NCBI RefSeq assembly: GCF_009765215.1
Contig: NZ_VLNV01000001.1
Coordinates: forward strand, 992,001 to 1,056,000
Origin: Lysobacter prati
GTDB lineage: Bacteria > Pseudomonadota > Gammaproteobacteria > Xanthomonadales > Xanthomonadaceae
Direction of reading: 5' to 3'
Length of the DNA stretch: 64,000 nt
Part shown: positions 51,547-60,003 of the stretch, piece after piece
How the letters are laid out: the number at the start of each line of letters is the position of its first letter
How positions within the stretch are numbered: the first letter of the stretch is position 1
Notes under the pieces: model-generated
What the model was told of the DNA's origin: nothing
The model's database searches: none
What the model saw: the letters and a program-made list of their open reading frames with translations, nothing else
Program-made: the position numbers and the translations under genes

Positions 51547-51683
51547 GGCTCGACTCCAATCGGCACTGGATGAATACGCAGTCTTGGAAGACCGGCGTGA
51601 TCCCCGCGTGGAGGGCATGAACGTCCGTCCCCCGCCCGGCGTCATAGTCCCTACACTACGCACCCGTCCCGCCTGGCCGTCCC

Positions 51684-52409
51684 GTGTCCGAACCCGTCCG
51701 CCTCTCCCGCCGTGTCGCCGAACTGGCCGGCTGCTCGCGCGCCGATGCCGAAAGCTACATCGAGGGCGGCTGGGTGCTGGTCAACGGCGTGGTGATCGAG
51801 GCGCCGCAGCACATGGTGTCGGACGAACGGGTGGAGCTGGACCCCGAGGCGGTCCTCGAGCCGCCGCAACCGGCCACGATCCTGTTTCACAAGCCCGTTG
51901 GCGTGGACGCGATCAGCGGTCGCACGGAAGCCGCGGGGCTGGTCACGCCGGCAACGCGCTGGGCAGACGATCCGACCGGGATGCGTCTGCTGCAGCGCCA
52001 CTTCATCCGGTTGACGCCACTGGTCCCGCTCGATCGTGACGCCAGTGGCCTGATGGTTCTTACGCAGGATGGACGCGTCTGGCGGCGCCTGACCGAGGAC
52101 GCCGACCAGATCGAGCACGAGTACGTCGTCGAGGTGTCCGGCGATATCGCGCCCTATGGACTGCACCGCCTCAACAATGGCGGCCTGCGTTTCCAGGGCC
52201 GCGAACTGGCGCCGTGCAAGGTCAGCTGGCAGAACGAGATCCGCCTGCGCTTCGCCATCAAGGCCGCGCGTCCCGGACAGTTGCAGGACATGTGCGCGCA
52301 GGTGGGACTCGACGTCGTGGCGATCCGCCGCATCCGCATCGGCAAGATCCCGCTGGCGAAGATGCCGGTGGGCGCGTGGCGCTACCTGCCGGTCGGCGAG
52401 CGGTTCTGA
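51684..52409 (+). CDS. RsuA/RluF-type rRNA pseudouridine synthase
   Basis: A 241-residue enzyme. The N-terminal S4 RNA-binding domain is VRLSRRVAELAGCSRADAES then GGWVLVNG. The catalytic region is LVPLDRDASGLMVLTQDG, with Asp as nucleophile, and RIRIGKIPLAKMPVGAWR closes the domain. It is nearest to the RluF-type subgroup, so a 23S target is plausible. The start is a GTG at 51684. Confidence 0.88.
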   Translation: MSEPVRLSRRVAELAGCSRADAESYIEGGWVLVNGVVIEAPQHMVSDERVELDPEAVLEPPQPATILFHKPVGVDAISGRTEAAGLVTPATRWADDPTGMRLLQRHFIRLTPLVPLDRDASGLMVLTQDGRVWRRLTEDADQIEHEYVVEVSGDIAPYGLHRLNNGGLRFQGRELAPCKVSWQNEIRLRFAIKAARPGQLQDMCAQVGLDVVAIRRIRIGKIPLAKMPVGAWRYLPVGERF

Positions 52410-52416
52410 CTCTCGC

Positions 52417-52443
52417 CGTCATCCCGGCGAACGCCGGGATCCA
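52417..52443. repeat. REP-type palindrome
   Basis: A single copy of the ATCCCGGCGAACGCCGGGAT palindrome between two convergent genes (stops at 52409 and 52453). It is identical in core to the copies at 186-211 and 402-428. In this position it may serve as a bidirectional terminator or 3'-end stabiliser. Confidence 0.85.
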
Positions 52444-52452
52444 TCGTGATCT

Positions 52453-52923
52453 TCAGCCGCCGCGCACGCGCAGCGTCAATCCCTTGAGGAAGTTGCGCAG
52501 CATCTGGTCGCCGCACAGGCGGAAGTTCTTGTGGGTGCTCTGCCGGAAAAGCGCCGTCAGCTCCGGCTTCGACACCGGAAAACCGGCCGCCGCGAACGTC
52601 TCGTGCATGTCGGTGTCCTTCATCTCGAAGGCCACGCGCAGCTTCTTGAGCACCACGTTGTTGGTCACCCGCTTCTCGACCGGACGCGGCGGAATGCTCT
52701 CGTCACGCCCGCGCAGGTAAATCACCAGGCCGTCGAGGAAATGCGCGAGCACGCGACTGCTGCACTCCGCGTACTCCGGATCGTCCTCGCGGCGCAGGAA
52801 CGCCAGCACGTCGGCCTTCTCGATCGGGAATTCCGGATCAGCCAGTTTGGTGATCTCCACGACCTTGATGTCGCTCAGGTCGAGCATGTAACGGATGCTG
52901 CGCAGTACGTCGTTGTTGATCAT
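52453..52923 (-). CDS. yehS: DUF1456 protein YehS
   Basis: A 156-residue protein with two tandem DUF1456 units (MINNDVLRSIRYMLDLSDIK ... VLAHFLDGLVIYLRGRDES, and NNVVLKKLRVAFEMKDTDMH ... MLRNFLKGLTLRVRGG). The family has no established function. It lies 10 bp downstream of the RIO kinase gene on the same strand and is probably co-transcribed with it. Confidence 0.92.
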   Translation of the reverse strand: MINNDVLRSIRYMLDLSDIKVVEITKLADPEFPIEKADVLAFLRREDDPEYAECSSRVLAHFLDGLVIYLRGRDESIPPRPVEKRVTNNVVLKKLRVAFEMKDTDMHETFAAAGFPVSKPELTALFRQSTHKNFRLCGDQMLRNFLKGLTLRVRGG

Positions 52924-52933
52924 TCTCGTGCCC

Positions 52934-53791
52934 TCAGTCGGCCAGCGCCGCTGCTTCGCGGCCCTGCTGGCGGATCAGCGCCTCGTCACGGGCCTCGTTG
53001 ATCGCGTCGCGGACGCTGTCGAGGTCGACTCGGCGCTCGTCATGCTTGAACTTGCCGGTCAGCGCGGAGTCGGTGCGCAAGTCACCGGCCTCGAACAGCG
53101 CCCACATCTCTTCGCCGTACCAGGTGTCGAACAGTTCCGGCGCCCAGCGCCCCAGGTAGGCGGTGAGGTTGTTGACGTCACGCAGCAGCATCTGCCGGGC
53201 GGCATTGTTGCCTGCGGCACTGACCACCTGCGGGAAGTCGATCACCACCGGGCCGTCCGGGCCGACCAGCACGTTGTACGGCGACAGATCGCCGTGGATC
53301 AGACCGCAGCACAGCATCAGCACGACCTGGCGCACCAGGATCGCGTGGAACTCGCGCGCCTGCTCCGGGCTCAGTTCGACCTCGCCCAGACGCGGTGCCG
53401 AAAACCCTTCCGCATCGGTGACCAGTTCCATCACCAGCACGCCGTGGAAGTAGCCGTGTGGCTCGGGCACGCGCATGCCCGCCTCGCGCAGCTGGTACAG
53501 CGCGTCGACCTCGGTGTTCTTCCAGGCAGTTTCCTGCTGCTTGCGGCCGTACTTGCTGGCCTTGCCGATCGCGCGGGACTCGCGGCTGCCGCGCACCTTG
53601 CGGCCTTCCTGGTACTGCACGCGCTGCTGGAAGCTGCGCTGTGCCATGTCCTTGTAGACCTTCGCGCAGCGCACGTCGTCGCCACTGCGGACCACGAACA
53701 CCGCTGCTTCCTTGCCGCTCTTGAGCGGACGCAGAACCTCGTCGATGACGCCGTCGTCAATCAGCGCCTGCAGCGCGGTAGGGGTCTTCAT
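52934..53791 (-). CDS. RIO-family serine kinase
   Basis: A 285-residue atypical kinase with a glycine loop LKSGKEAAVFVV (about 23-34), ATP lysine in CAKVYK (Lys44), catalytic loop LIHGDLSPYNVLV (Asp168, Asn173) and metal-binding VIDFPQ (Asp185). In archaea and eukaryotes RIO kinases act in small-subunit ribosome maturation; bacterial roles are undefined. It is paired with yehS downstream. Confidence 0.92.
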   Translation of the reverse strand: MKTPTALQALIDDGVIDEVLRPLKSGKEAAVFVVRSGDDVRCAKVYKDMAQRSFQQRVQYQEGRKVRGSRESRAIGKASKYGRKQQETAWKNTEVDALYQLREAGMRVPEPHGYFHGVLVMELVTDAEGFSAPRLGEVELSPEQAREFHAILVRQVVLMLCCGLIHGDLSPYNVLVGPDGPVVIDFPQVVSAAGNNAARQMLLRDVNNLTAYLGRWAPELFDTWYGEEMWALFEAGDLRTDSALTGKFKHDERRVDLDSVRDAINEARDEALIRQQGREAAALAD

Positions 53792-53992
53792 GTAATCCGT
53801 GGAGTGGCCGCAGGTGGGGTCGCGGCGCGGTGGGCCGGCATTCTCGCATGGCAGGAGGGCTGAGGCGCCCTCCGGCCCGCCCAGGCCCCGCCCTGTTCAT
53901 CCTGCCGACCCGCTCCCGCTGTCATCCCAAGCGCATCGAGGGACCTGCCTGCCCCGCCGCCGGCTCTCCGGCCCCTCCCGGCGCCCGGACAC

Positions 53993-54421
53993 CTACTCCG
54001 GCAGCATCTCCCCCGAGCCGCCCAGCTCGGAGGGAAAGTCCTTCAGCTTCGGCAGCCCGTCCTTGATCGGCAGCACGGTCTCACCGTAATTCACATGCAC
54101 CGCCGGCGCGAAGGCCAGGGTCGGGATGGTCGCGGCGTAGACATCGGTCAGGTCGAAGCCCGGGTGATGGGTCATCAGATGCCCGCCGCAGCGGGTGCAG
54201 AACTGGCGATCGCTGCCGGGCGTCTTGGCGTAATGGCCGATCAGTTCGGCGCCGCGGGTGACTTTGACGTTGCCCGGTTTCCACAGGGTGAAGGCGTTGA
54301 CCGGACCGGCCGACCAGCTGCGGCAGGACGCGCAGTGGCAGTAGCCCATCGCCTCCGGCGCCCCGCTCACCTCGATGCCGACCGCTCCGCAAAAGCAGGT
54401 TCCGCTGTATGTGTCGCCCAT
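53993..54421 (-). CDS. GFA-family zinc protein
   Basis: A 142-residue protein of the glutathione-dependent formaldehyde-activating (GFA/CENP-V) fold. Zinc ligands lie in TCFCGAVGIEV, YCHCASCRSWS and FCTRCGGHLM. The enzyme activity of the prototype is disputed, so a generic zinc or glutathione-adduct role is safer. CGGAGGAGC precedes the ATG at 54421. Confidence 0.9.
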   Translation of the reverse strand: MGDTYSGTCFCGAVGIEVSGAPEAMGYCHCASCRSWSAGPVNAFTLWKPGNVKVTRGAELIGHYAKTPGSDRQFCTRCGGHLMTHHPGFDLTDVYAATIPTLAFAPAVHVNYGETVLPIKDGLPKLKDFPSELGGSGEMLPE

Positions 54422-54526
54422 GTGCTCCTCCGGCGGGCCCTCGTACTCCTTCGGCCAACGTGCTGCGTTCGCCTGCACGGACAGCCGGGCGCCGACCGTC
54501 CGCGTTCAGCCCCATGCGAGCGACGG

Positions 54527-57085
54527 CTACTTGCCGCCGCCCTGCCCTGACATCGCAGCCGCCGGCGCGGCCACCACCGGCGCCGCCTTGGCCTTCGCCT
54601 CGGCAGCGGCAATGGCCGGCGTGCTGCCCAGGTTCTGCTGCAGGAACCCGGCGATACCGGTCCAGGCGATGTCGATGGCGACGCGATCGGAGAAGCCGTG
54701 GCCCATGTCCGGGAACGCCAGCAGCACCGGCGGATGCTGTTCGAGGTTGAACATGCGCACCAGGCGACGGGTGTGCTCGAAGTCCACGCGTTCGTCCTCG
54801 CGGCCGTGCACCAGCATCACCGGCAGCGTCAGCTCGTGGAAGTGATACAGCGGCGAAGTGGCCTGCATCTCGGCCATGTCGGTGCGCGGGTCGCCCATGA
54901 TGCGTTCCAGCAATGGCCGTGCCTGCGCCGAGCGCGCGCCGTCACTGGCGGTGAAGAACAGGGCGCGGTCGCTCAGTCCCGACAGCGAGATTGCGCAGCG
55001 GAAGCGGCCCGGCCAGCGCACGGCCGACACCATCGCCGAGTAGCCGCCGTAACTGGCACCCAGCGTGCACATTCGCGATTCGTCCAGCGGATAGGCCGCT
55101 ACGGCCGCGCGGATCGCCGCGTCGATGTCGTCTTCGATCAGGCGACCGTAATTGCGGTGCCCAGCCTCGCGGAACGCCTTGCCGTAACCGTCCGAGCCGC
55201 GGTAATTCACCTGCAGCACCGCATAGCCCTGGGCGGCGACGAACTGCACCTGTCGATTGAACGTGAGACGGTCGCTGACGCCGATCGGGCCACCGTGCGG
55301 GAACACCACCAGCGGGCGCTTGCCGCTGCCCGGCGGCAGCGTCAGGAACGCTTCGACCTGCAGTCCGTCGCTGCTCTTGACGTTCAGCACGTGAGCTGGC
55401 GCGAACGTCATGTCGGTCAGCTGCGGCGCCACGGCCTCCAGCAGCGAAGCGCGCTTTTGCGCCATGTCCAGGTGGTAGAGCTCCGGCGGGTGGTCGGTCG
55501 CGTCCACCCACAGGATCAGCTGCTGGTTGTCGCGGTTTCGATCCCACACGACAACCGTGCGCCCCGGGAACGCCGCCTGCAGGGTCTTGTCGAGATTGCG
55601 GTTGGCCTCGTCGAAGTACTCGGTGACCAGGCGACCGGACTGGTAGTAGCGCACCGCCACCGGCTCGCGCTGCTGATTGAAGATCGCGCTGCGGATGTCT
55701 ATGCCGGGCTTGCTGAAGACCGTGCGCGACACCTTGCGCGTGGCCGGATCGAAAGCCACCAGGTCGCGCTGGCCGCGGTCGTCATCGGTGAAGCCATAGA
55801 TCGTGTTGCCGTCGAACGACAGGCCGGCCGGCGTGAAGCCGCCTTCGGCCTGGGAACGCAGCACTTCCTGGTAGACGCCGTTGCCGCCGTGCACCAGTGT
55901 GGCGGTGTCGTCGCGGATGACCACCGCCGCGCGCAGCTGGCCGCTGCCATCGGCGAACCACGCCACGTCCTTGCTGACGCCGACGTTGAGACGATCGCGA
56001 CTCTTGGCGGTGCGGAAGCCGGAGATTTCCCGGTCGCCAATCAGCTCGACCCGATGTACGGCCAACTCGCCGCGGCTGTCATAGCCCTCCATCAGGATGA
56101 AATCGGGCTGGCCCGGCAGCAGGTCGACGATGTTGCCGTTGCCGCCGATGGGCAGGCGCTTGAAGTTGCGCTTGCCGTTGCTGGTGGCGCCGATGCGGAA
56201 CACGGTGTAGCTGGTCTCGTCGGCGCCGGTGCCGGCGATCAGCGTGCGGCTGTCCTTCCACACCAGTTCGTCGGCCTCGAAGGTCGACGTGGCCAGGCGT
56301 TGCACCACGCCTTCGGCCAGATCGACCAGGTTGATGCCCCACTTGCCGTCGTCGTCGTGGACGGCCTCGGCCAGCAGGTCACCGACCGGATTGAGGGCGA
56401 TGTCGGACACGCGGTCCGCCTTCCACATCACCTCGGCCGGAATCGGCACCGCAATCGGCTTGGGCGGTTCGCGGCCGCCATTGAGCTTGTCGGACGGCGT
56501 GCTGTTGCCGGCGCGTGCGCTGCGATAGAACTCCGGGAAAGGATCCGGGTACAGGCCGGAGTACTCGAACTTCAAGCGCGGATACAGCGCGGCGTGTTCC
56601 TTCTCCAGCCAGTCGATGATGGGCAGCGAGCGGTTGGCGATATGGAACCGCGTCGACGACCAGCTCATCGGACGCAGGACCAGGTCGCCCGGGTAGATGA
56701 TCTTGCCAGCGGTGACCTTGAACCGGTATTCGTCGGAGGTGAGCGTGTAGCGCATGCGCCAGCGCGGGTTGCCCAGGTCCATCTCGGCCCAGCGGTACTC
56801 GCCGGCCTTGGCGGCGTACAAGCTGACGTTGCGCCCCAGGCCGATGTAGTTGAGCACCGCGGCGACGCCGTCGTCGTCGCGCACGCGCACGGCCAGGACC
56901 GGCGCACTGGAGTCGACCGACAGCACCAGCAGGCCTTCGTCGGCCGCCAGCTTCGGATCCTCGCCCGGATCGATCTTGCGCATCGCGGCGCAGTCCAGCG
57001 CCAGCAGCAACAGTGCCAGGGCGAGCAGCGCCCGCCATTTCCCGATCAGCCCGCGGCGGTGCCCGCCGGACATGCTCTGCTGCAT
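54527..57085 (-). CDS. S9-family prolyl oligopeptidase-like peptidase
   Basis: An 852-residue membrane-anchored or secreted enzyme with a hydrophobic N-terminal segment (ALLALALLLLALDCAAMRK), possibly a lipobox around DCAA. The N-terminal 550 residues form a beta-propeller-like region. The alpha/beta hydrolase domain has VVFPHGGPIGVSDR (oxyanion region), GASYGGYSAMVSA (Ser nucleophile), HGREDERV (Asp) and FPDMGHGF (His). Dipeptide release from short peptides is likely. The C-terminus has an Ala-rich tail. Confidence 0.9.
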   Translation of the reverse strand: MQQSMSGGHRRGLIGKWRALLALALLLLALDCAAMRKIDPGEDPKLAADEGLLVLSVDSSAPVLAVRVRDDDGVAAVLNYIGLGRNVSLYAAKAGEYRWAEMDLGNPRWRMRYTLTSDEYRFKVTAGKIIYPGDLVLRPMSWSSTRFHIANRSLPIIDWLEKEHAALYPRLKFEYSGLYPDPFPEFYRSARAGNSTPSDKLNGGREPPKPIAVPIPAEVMWKADRVSDIALNPVGDLLAEAVHDDDGKWGINLVDLAEGVVQRLATSTFEADELVWKDSRTLIAGTGADETSYTVFRIGATSNGKRNFKRLPIGGNGNIVDLLPGQPDFILMEGYDSRGELAVHRVELIGDREISGFRTAKSRDRLNVGVSKDVAWFADGSGQLRAAVVIRDDTATLVHGGNGVYQEVLRSQAEGGFTPAGLSFDGNTIYGFTDDDRGQRDLVAFDPATRKVSRTVFSKPGIDIRSAIFNQQREPVAVRYYQSGRLVTEYFDEANRNLDKTLQAAFPGRTVVVWDRNRDNQQLILWVDATDHPPELYHLDMAQKRASLLEAVAPQLTDMTFAPAHVLNVKSSDGLQVEAFLTLPPGSGKRPLVVFPHGGPIGVSDRLTFNRQVQFVAAQGYAVLQVNYRGSDGYGKAFREAGHRNYGRLIEDDIDAAIRAAVAAYPLDESRMCTLGASYGGYSAMVSAVRWPGRFRCAISLSGLSDRALFFTASDGARSAQARPLLERIMGDPRTDMAEMQATSPLYHFHELTLPVMLVHGREDERVDFEHTRRLVRMFNLEQHPPVLLAFPDMGHGFSDRVAIDIAWTGIAGFLQQNLGSTPAIAAAEAKAKAAPVVAAPAAAMSGQGGGK

Positions 57086-57199
57086 GCGACATCCCCTGTT
57101 GTACTGCTCCGGGCCAAGGGCCCGTCCCCGGCCGGAGGATAGCGCGGGATGTGCATGGCCGACAGCCGGGTCCGGCACGGATCCGCCGGACGGCGACGC

Positions 57200-58126
57200 T
57201 TACCCCTTCGGGTGAGCCAGCGCGTAGTCGATCGCCGCGCACACCGCGGCCGCCTGCGCGGCATTGCACTGCGCGGGCGTCGCGCGGGGGCTGTCGGGGT
57301 ACACCTCGGTGGTGGTCTTGTAGCGCGCGTCGGTGACGCCCGCGCACAGGCCGAGCTTGCGCAGCGGGTATTCGATGACGCCGTGCGCGACCACGGTCGA
57401 GCCGATGATCTCGCCCTTGTCGTCGGCCGGCGCGATGTGGGTGACCTTCTCCACGGCCGCAATCACCGCCTGCTGGAAACCCGGCTGCGGGTTCTCGCTG
57501 TCGTCGACCAGGTAGAAGCCATCGGGGATCTCACCCGGTTCGTACGGCTTGCCATCGCGCGCCGCCAGCGCCGGACGGAACTCGGACTCGTCGCTGTCGG
57601 TGGTTTCGTGCAGGTCGATATGCACCAGCACGCTGTCTCGCACGGGGGCCACCAGCTGCATCAGCGCGGCCGATTCGTGCGCCGGGCTGTCGCCGCGGAA
57701 CGACCGGTTCGGATCGATCGCATTCGCGTTCCAACGATGGATCCGCTCATAGGCCCAGGGGCTGATGCAGGGCGCAACCAGAAGATTGACCTTGCCCGCG
57801 TAGCCGGCGGCATGGAGATCGACAAACTCCAGGGCGCCGTGCACGCCGCTGGTTTCGTAGCCGTGGACGCCACCGGTGACCAGCGCCGTGGGCAGCTGCT
57901 CGTTCCAGTCGCGGCTGCGGATCGCGAGCAGCGGGTAGCTGTCGGCGCCGTAGTTCAGCTCGCCGTACTGCACCACGTCGAAACGCGAGCCCAGGCCTTC
58001 GATCTTGCCGCGCACTTCGGCATCGAAGCTGCGATGGCGCACCTGCCGCGACAACCATTCGCCCCGCTCCGCCTCGCCCCAGGGTTGACCGGGAATACCG
58101 ACGGGATAGAAGGCCTGGACAGTCAT
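57200..58126 (-). CDS. M14-type peptidase/aspartoacylase-like protein
   Basis: A 308-residue zinc enzyme of the M14/succinylglutamate desuccinylase group. Zinc ligands are in TGGVHGYETSG (His and Glu) and VLVHIDLHETTDSDESEF (His). The catalytic Glu probably lies in the C-terminal TTTEVYP region. The start at 58126 is where homology begins; the longer frame reads through a repeat. Confidence 0.85.
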   Translation of the reverse strand: MTVQAFYPVGIPGQPWGEAERGEWLSRQVRHRSFDAEVRGKIEGLGSRFDVVQYGELNYGADSYPLLAIRSRDWNEQLPTALVTGGVHGYETSGVHGALEFVDLHAAGYAGKVNLLVAPCISPWAYERIHRWNANAIDPNRSFRGDSPAHESAALMQLVAPVRDSVLVHIDLHETTDSDESEFRPALAARDGKPYEPGEIPDGFYLVDDSENPQPGFQQAVIAAVEKVTHIAPADDKGEIIGSTVVAHGVIEYPLRKLGLCAGVTDARYKTTTEVYPDSPRATPAQCNAAQAAAVCAAIDYALAHPKG

Positions 58127-58453
58127 GCGCGGCTCGCTGGAAGGATGAAAAACGGCCCGCAACTTTAACACCGCTCCGACATCCGCCCCCCAAGCAACCC
58201 CTCTCCCCTTGTGGGAGAGGGACAGGCGCCAACGGCGCCAGGGAGAGGGAAAGCCGAAGGCGAAAACCCGCCCGCAACGCCTCACGTCCCCTTTACCCCC
58301 CAAGAGAGCTAATTACGCGCCGCCCTCGATTGCGCCCCTTCCGGGCCGACGGTCGGCCGATCGGGCTCCCGACGCGGGCCCTGCGGAACCGGCGGCATCA
58401 AGGCAAGGACGGTGGATTGGCGTCAGACGTACTTCAACCCAAAGGGAATGACC
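58127..58453. other. intergenic region with a dispersed hairpin repeat
   Basis: A 327-bp gap between divergent genes. It contains the CCCTCTCCC/GGGAGAGGG hairpin (58198-58221), a relative of the one at 31289-31313, then a GGCGCC dyad and a GGGAGAGGGAAAGCCGAAGG tract. Promoters for the M14 and OmpA-like genes should be here, but none is clear. No gene is seen. Confidence 0.5.
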
Positions 58454-59227
58454 ATGAAGACCAGCAAGCCGCAAAAACACCTGATGCTCGCCACCGCCCT
58501 GGTGACCATCCTTGCCGCCACGTCGGCGTTCGCCGCCGACGGCGACAAGAGCAAGATCAAGGGGCTGATCACCGCCGTCAACGGCAACACGCTCACCGTC
58601 AAGGACGGCAACAACGCCGAACAGACGATCAACGTGTCGGCCGACACCAAGTTGAAGAAGACCAAGGGCCTGACCGGCGTGATTCATTCCAAGGTCGAAC
58701 CCGGCGCGTTGATTCCCGGACTGCCGATCAGCGCCGACGTCGTAGCCGCCGGCAGCGGCTTCAACGCCACCGAAATCTCGTTCAAGTCGGAAGACTTCAA
58801 GACCGCGCAGCAGGTGCAGGCAGGACTGGCCCCGACCGCCGCGCGCATGGACGACTTCGGCACCTATGAAGCGCTCGCCACCACCGAAGTGTTGTTCGCC
58901 TCTGGCAGCACGACGATCTCCCCTAAGGGCAAATCGGACCTGGACGCACTGGCAGCAAAGGCCAAGGAAACCAAGAACTACCAGATCGTCATGCAGGGCT
59001 TCACCGACTCGACCGGCAACGCCGAGGCGAACCAGCGACTGAGCACCATGCGCGGCGCCGCAGTATCCAACTACCTGCAGCAGAAGGCCGGCTTGATGCC
59101 GGGCCGCGTCCGCGCCCCGGACGGCATGGGCGTTGCGGCCGACGCCGGTTCAGGCAGCAATGCCAATGCGCGCAAGGTCGTGGTGAAACTGGTGGTGGAC
59201 AAGGGCGTACAGGACGGCGCGAAGTAG
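58454..59227 (+). CDS. OmpA-family envelope protein
   Basis: A 257-residue exported protein with signal peptide (LMLATALVTILAATSAFAAD). A DUF5666-like beta domain follows (IKGLITAVNGNTLTVKDGNN), then an OmpA C-terminal peptidoglycan-binding domain (VLFASGSTTISPKGKSDLDA ... VMQGFTDSTGNAEANQRLST). It should anchor to diaminopimelate in the cell wall. The ATG at 58454 has AAAGGGA at proper spacing; the ATG at 58448 is too close. Confidence 0.9.
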   Translation: MKTSKPQKHLMLATALVTILAATSAFAADGDKSKIKGLITAVNGNTLTVKDGNNAEQTINVSADTKLKKTKGLTGVIHSKVEPGALIPGLPISADVVAAGSGFNATEISFKSEDFKTAQQVQAGLAPTAARMDDFGTYEALATTEVLFASGSTTISPKGKSDLDALAAKAKETKNYQIVMQGFTDSTGNAEANQRLSTMRGAAVSNYLQQKAGLMPGRVRAPDGMGVAADAGSGSNANARKVVVKLVVDKGVQDGAK

Positions 59228-59271
59228 TCGCGCAGCAGCGCCATTGCAACCAGCGCTACATGAATTGGAGA

Positions 59272-59304
59272 GCCGCCCGCCCAACAGCGGGCGGTTTTCT
59301 TTTG
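59272..59304 (+). terminator. rho-independent terminator of the OmpA-like gene
   Basis: A stem CCGCCCGC/GCGGGCGG around a 7-nt loop followed by TTTTCTTTT, 45 bp after the stop codon. This is a classical intrinsic terminator. Confidence 0.9.
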
Positions 59305-59449
59305 GCCATGTCTCACATCTGTGAACCGCGAGCATCCGCGATCTGCCGGTTTAGATTTCTGCAACCGCACCTACGCGCTGGCTTTACGGCCATGGCTGCA
59401 TAACGGTGCACGGTGCAGTCGTGCATCGACATTCCCAGGAGCATGAGAG

Positions 59450-59920
59450 ATGGCAACCAATCCAACTCCCACCGGCTATCACAGCATCACACCTTCAGTA
59501 GTCGTGAACGACGCCGCCAAGGCCCTCGAGTTCTACCATGCCGCCTTCGGCGCCAAAGAAACGTATCGCCTGCCGATGAACGGCAAGATCGGCCACGCCG
59601 AACTGCAGATCGGCGACTCGCGCCTGATGCTCTCCGACGAAATGCCGGAATGGGATGCCCTCGGCCCGAAGTCACGCGGCGGCGCAACTGGCAGCTTCAT
59701 GATCTATGTGCCCGATGCCGACGCCGCAGTTGAGAAAGCGGTGAAGGCCGGCGCCAAGGTGCTCTACCCGGTCGAGAACCAGTTCTGGGGTGACCGTGTT
59801 GGCACGGTCGAAGACCCGTTTGGCCACAAGTGGATGCTAGGCACCCACGTCGAGGACATCAGCGACGACGAGATGAAGCGTCGCGGCGAGGAATGGGTGA
59901 AGCAACAGTCGAAGCAGTAG
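59450..59920 (+). CDS. PhnB-like VOC protein
   Basis: A 156-residue VOC protein (YHSITPSVVVNDAAKALEFY ... GHAELQIGDSRLMLSDEMPE ... NQFWGDRVGTVEDPFGHKWM). The latter block is typical of the PhnB/glyoxalase-like group. The substrate is unknown. CAGGAGCATGAG lies before the ATG. It is the last high-GC gene before the transferred reverse transcriptase. Confidence 0.9.
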   Translation: MATNPTPTGYHSITPSVVVNDAAKALEFYHAAFGAKETYRLPMNGKIGHAELQIGDSRLMLSDEMPEWDALGPKSRGGATGSFMIYVPDADAAVEKAVKAGAKVLYPVENQFWGDRVGTVEDPFGHKWMLGTHVEDISDDEMKRRGEEWVKQQSKQ

Positions 59921-59934
59921 ACCATGTCAACCAC

Positions 59935-60000
59935 TGAGCCCCTCGGCGGAGAGGGGCTCAGTGGGCCGCCGAGCGGCCTAGGTCTCGAGGCCTTTTTTTC
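59935..60000. terminator. tandem hairpins between the VOC gene and reverse transcriptase
   Basis: A perfect 10-bp stem TGAGCCCCTC/GAGGGGCTCA (59935-59960) is followed by a GGCCGC dyad. Then GGCCT/AGGCC with seven Ts (59975-59999) forms an intrinsic terminator for the rightward VOC gene. The first hairpin also lies just beyond the leftward reverse transcriptase stop and may end its message. Confidence 0.85.
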
Positions 60001-60003
60001 GGC

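Noticed and set aside
54698-57142. An 814-codon plus-strand open frame
   Set aside because: It is the complement of the S9 peptidase gene, whose catalytic motifs are clear on the other strand.
59921-60003. Non-coding RNA partner for the reverse transcriptase
   Set aside because: The hairpins here are explained as terminators, one with a clear T tract, and the gap is too short for a known template RNA.
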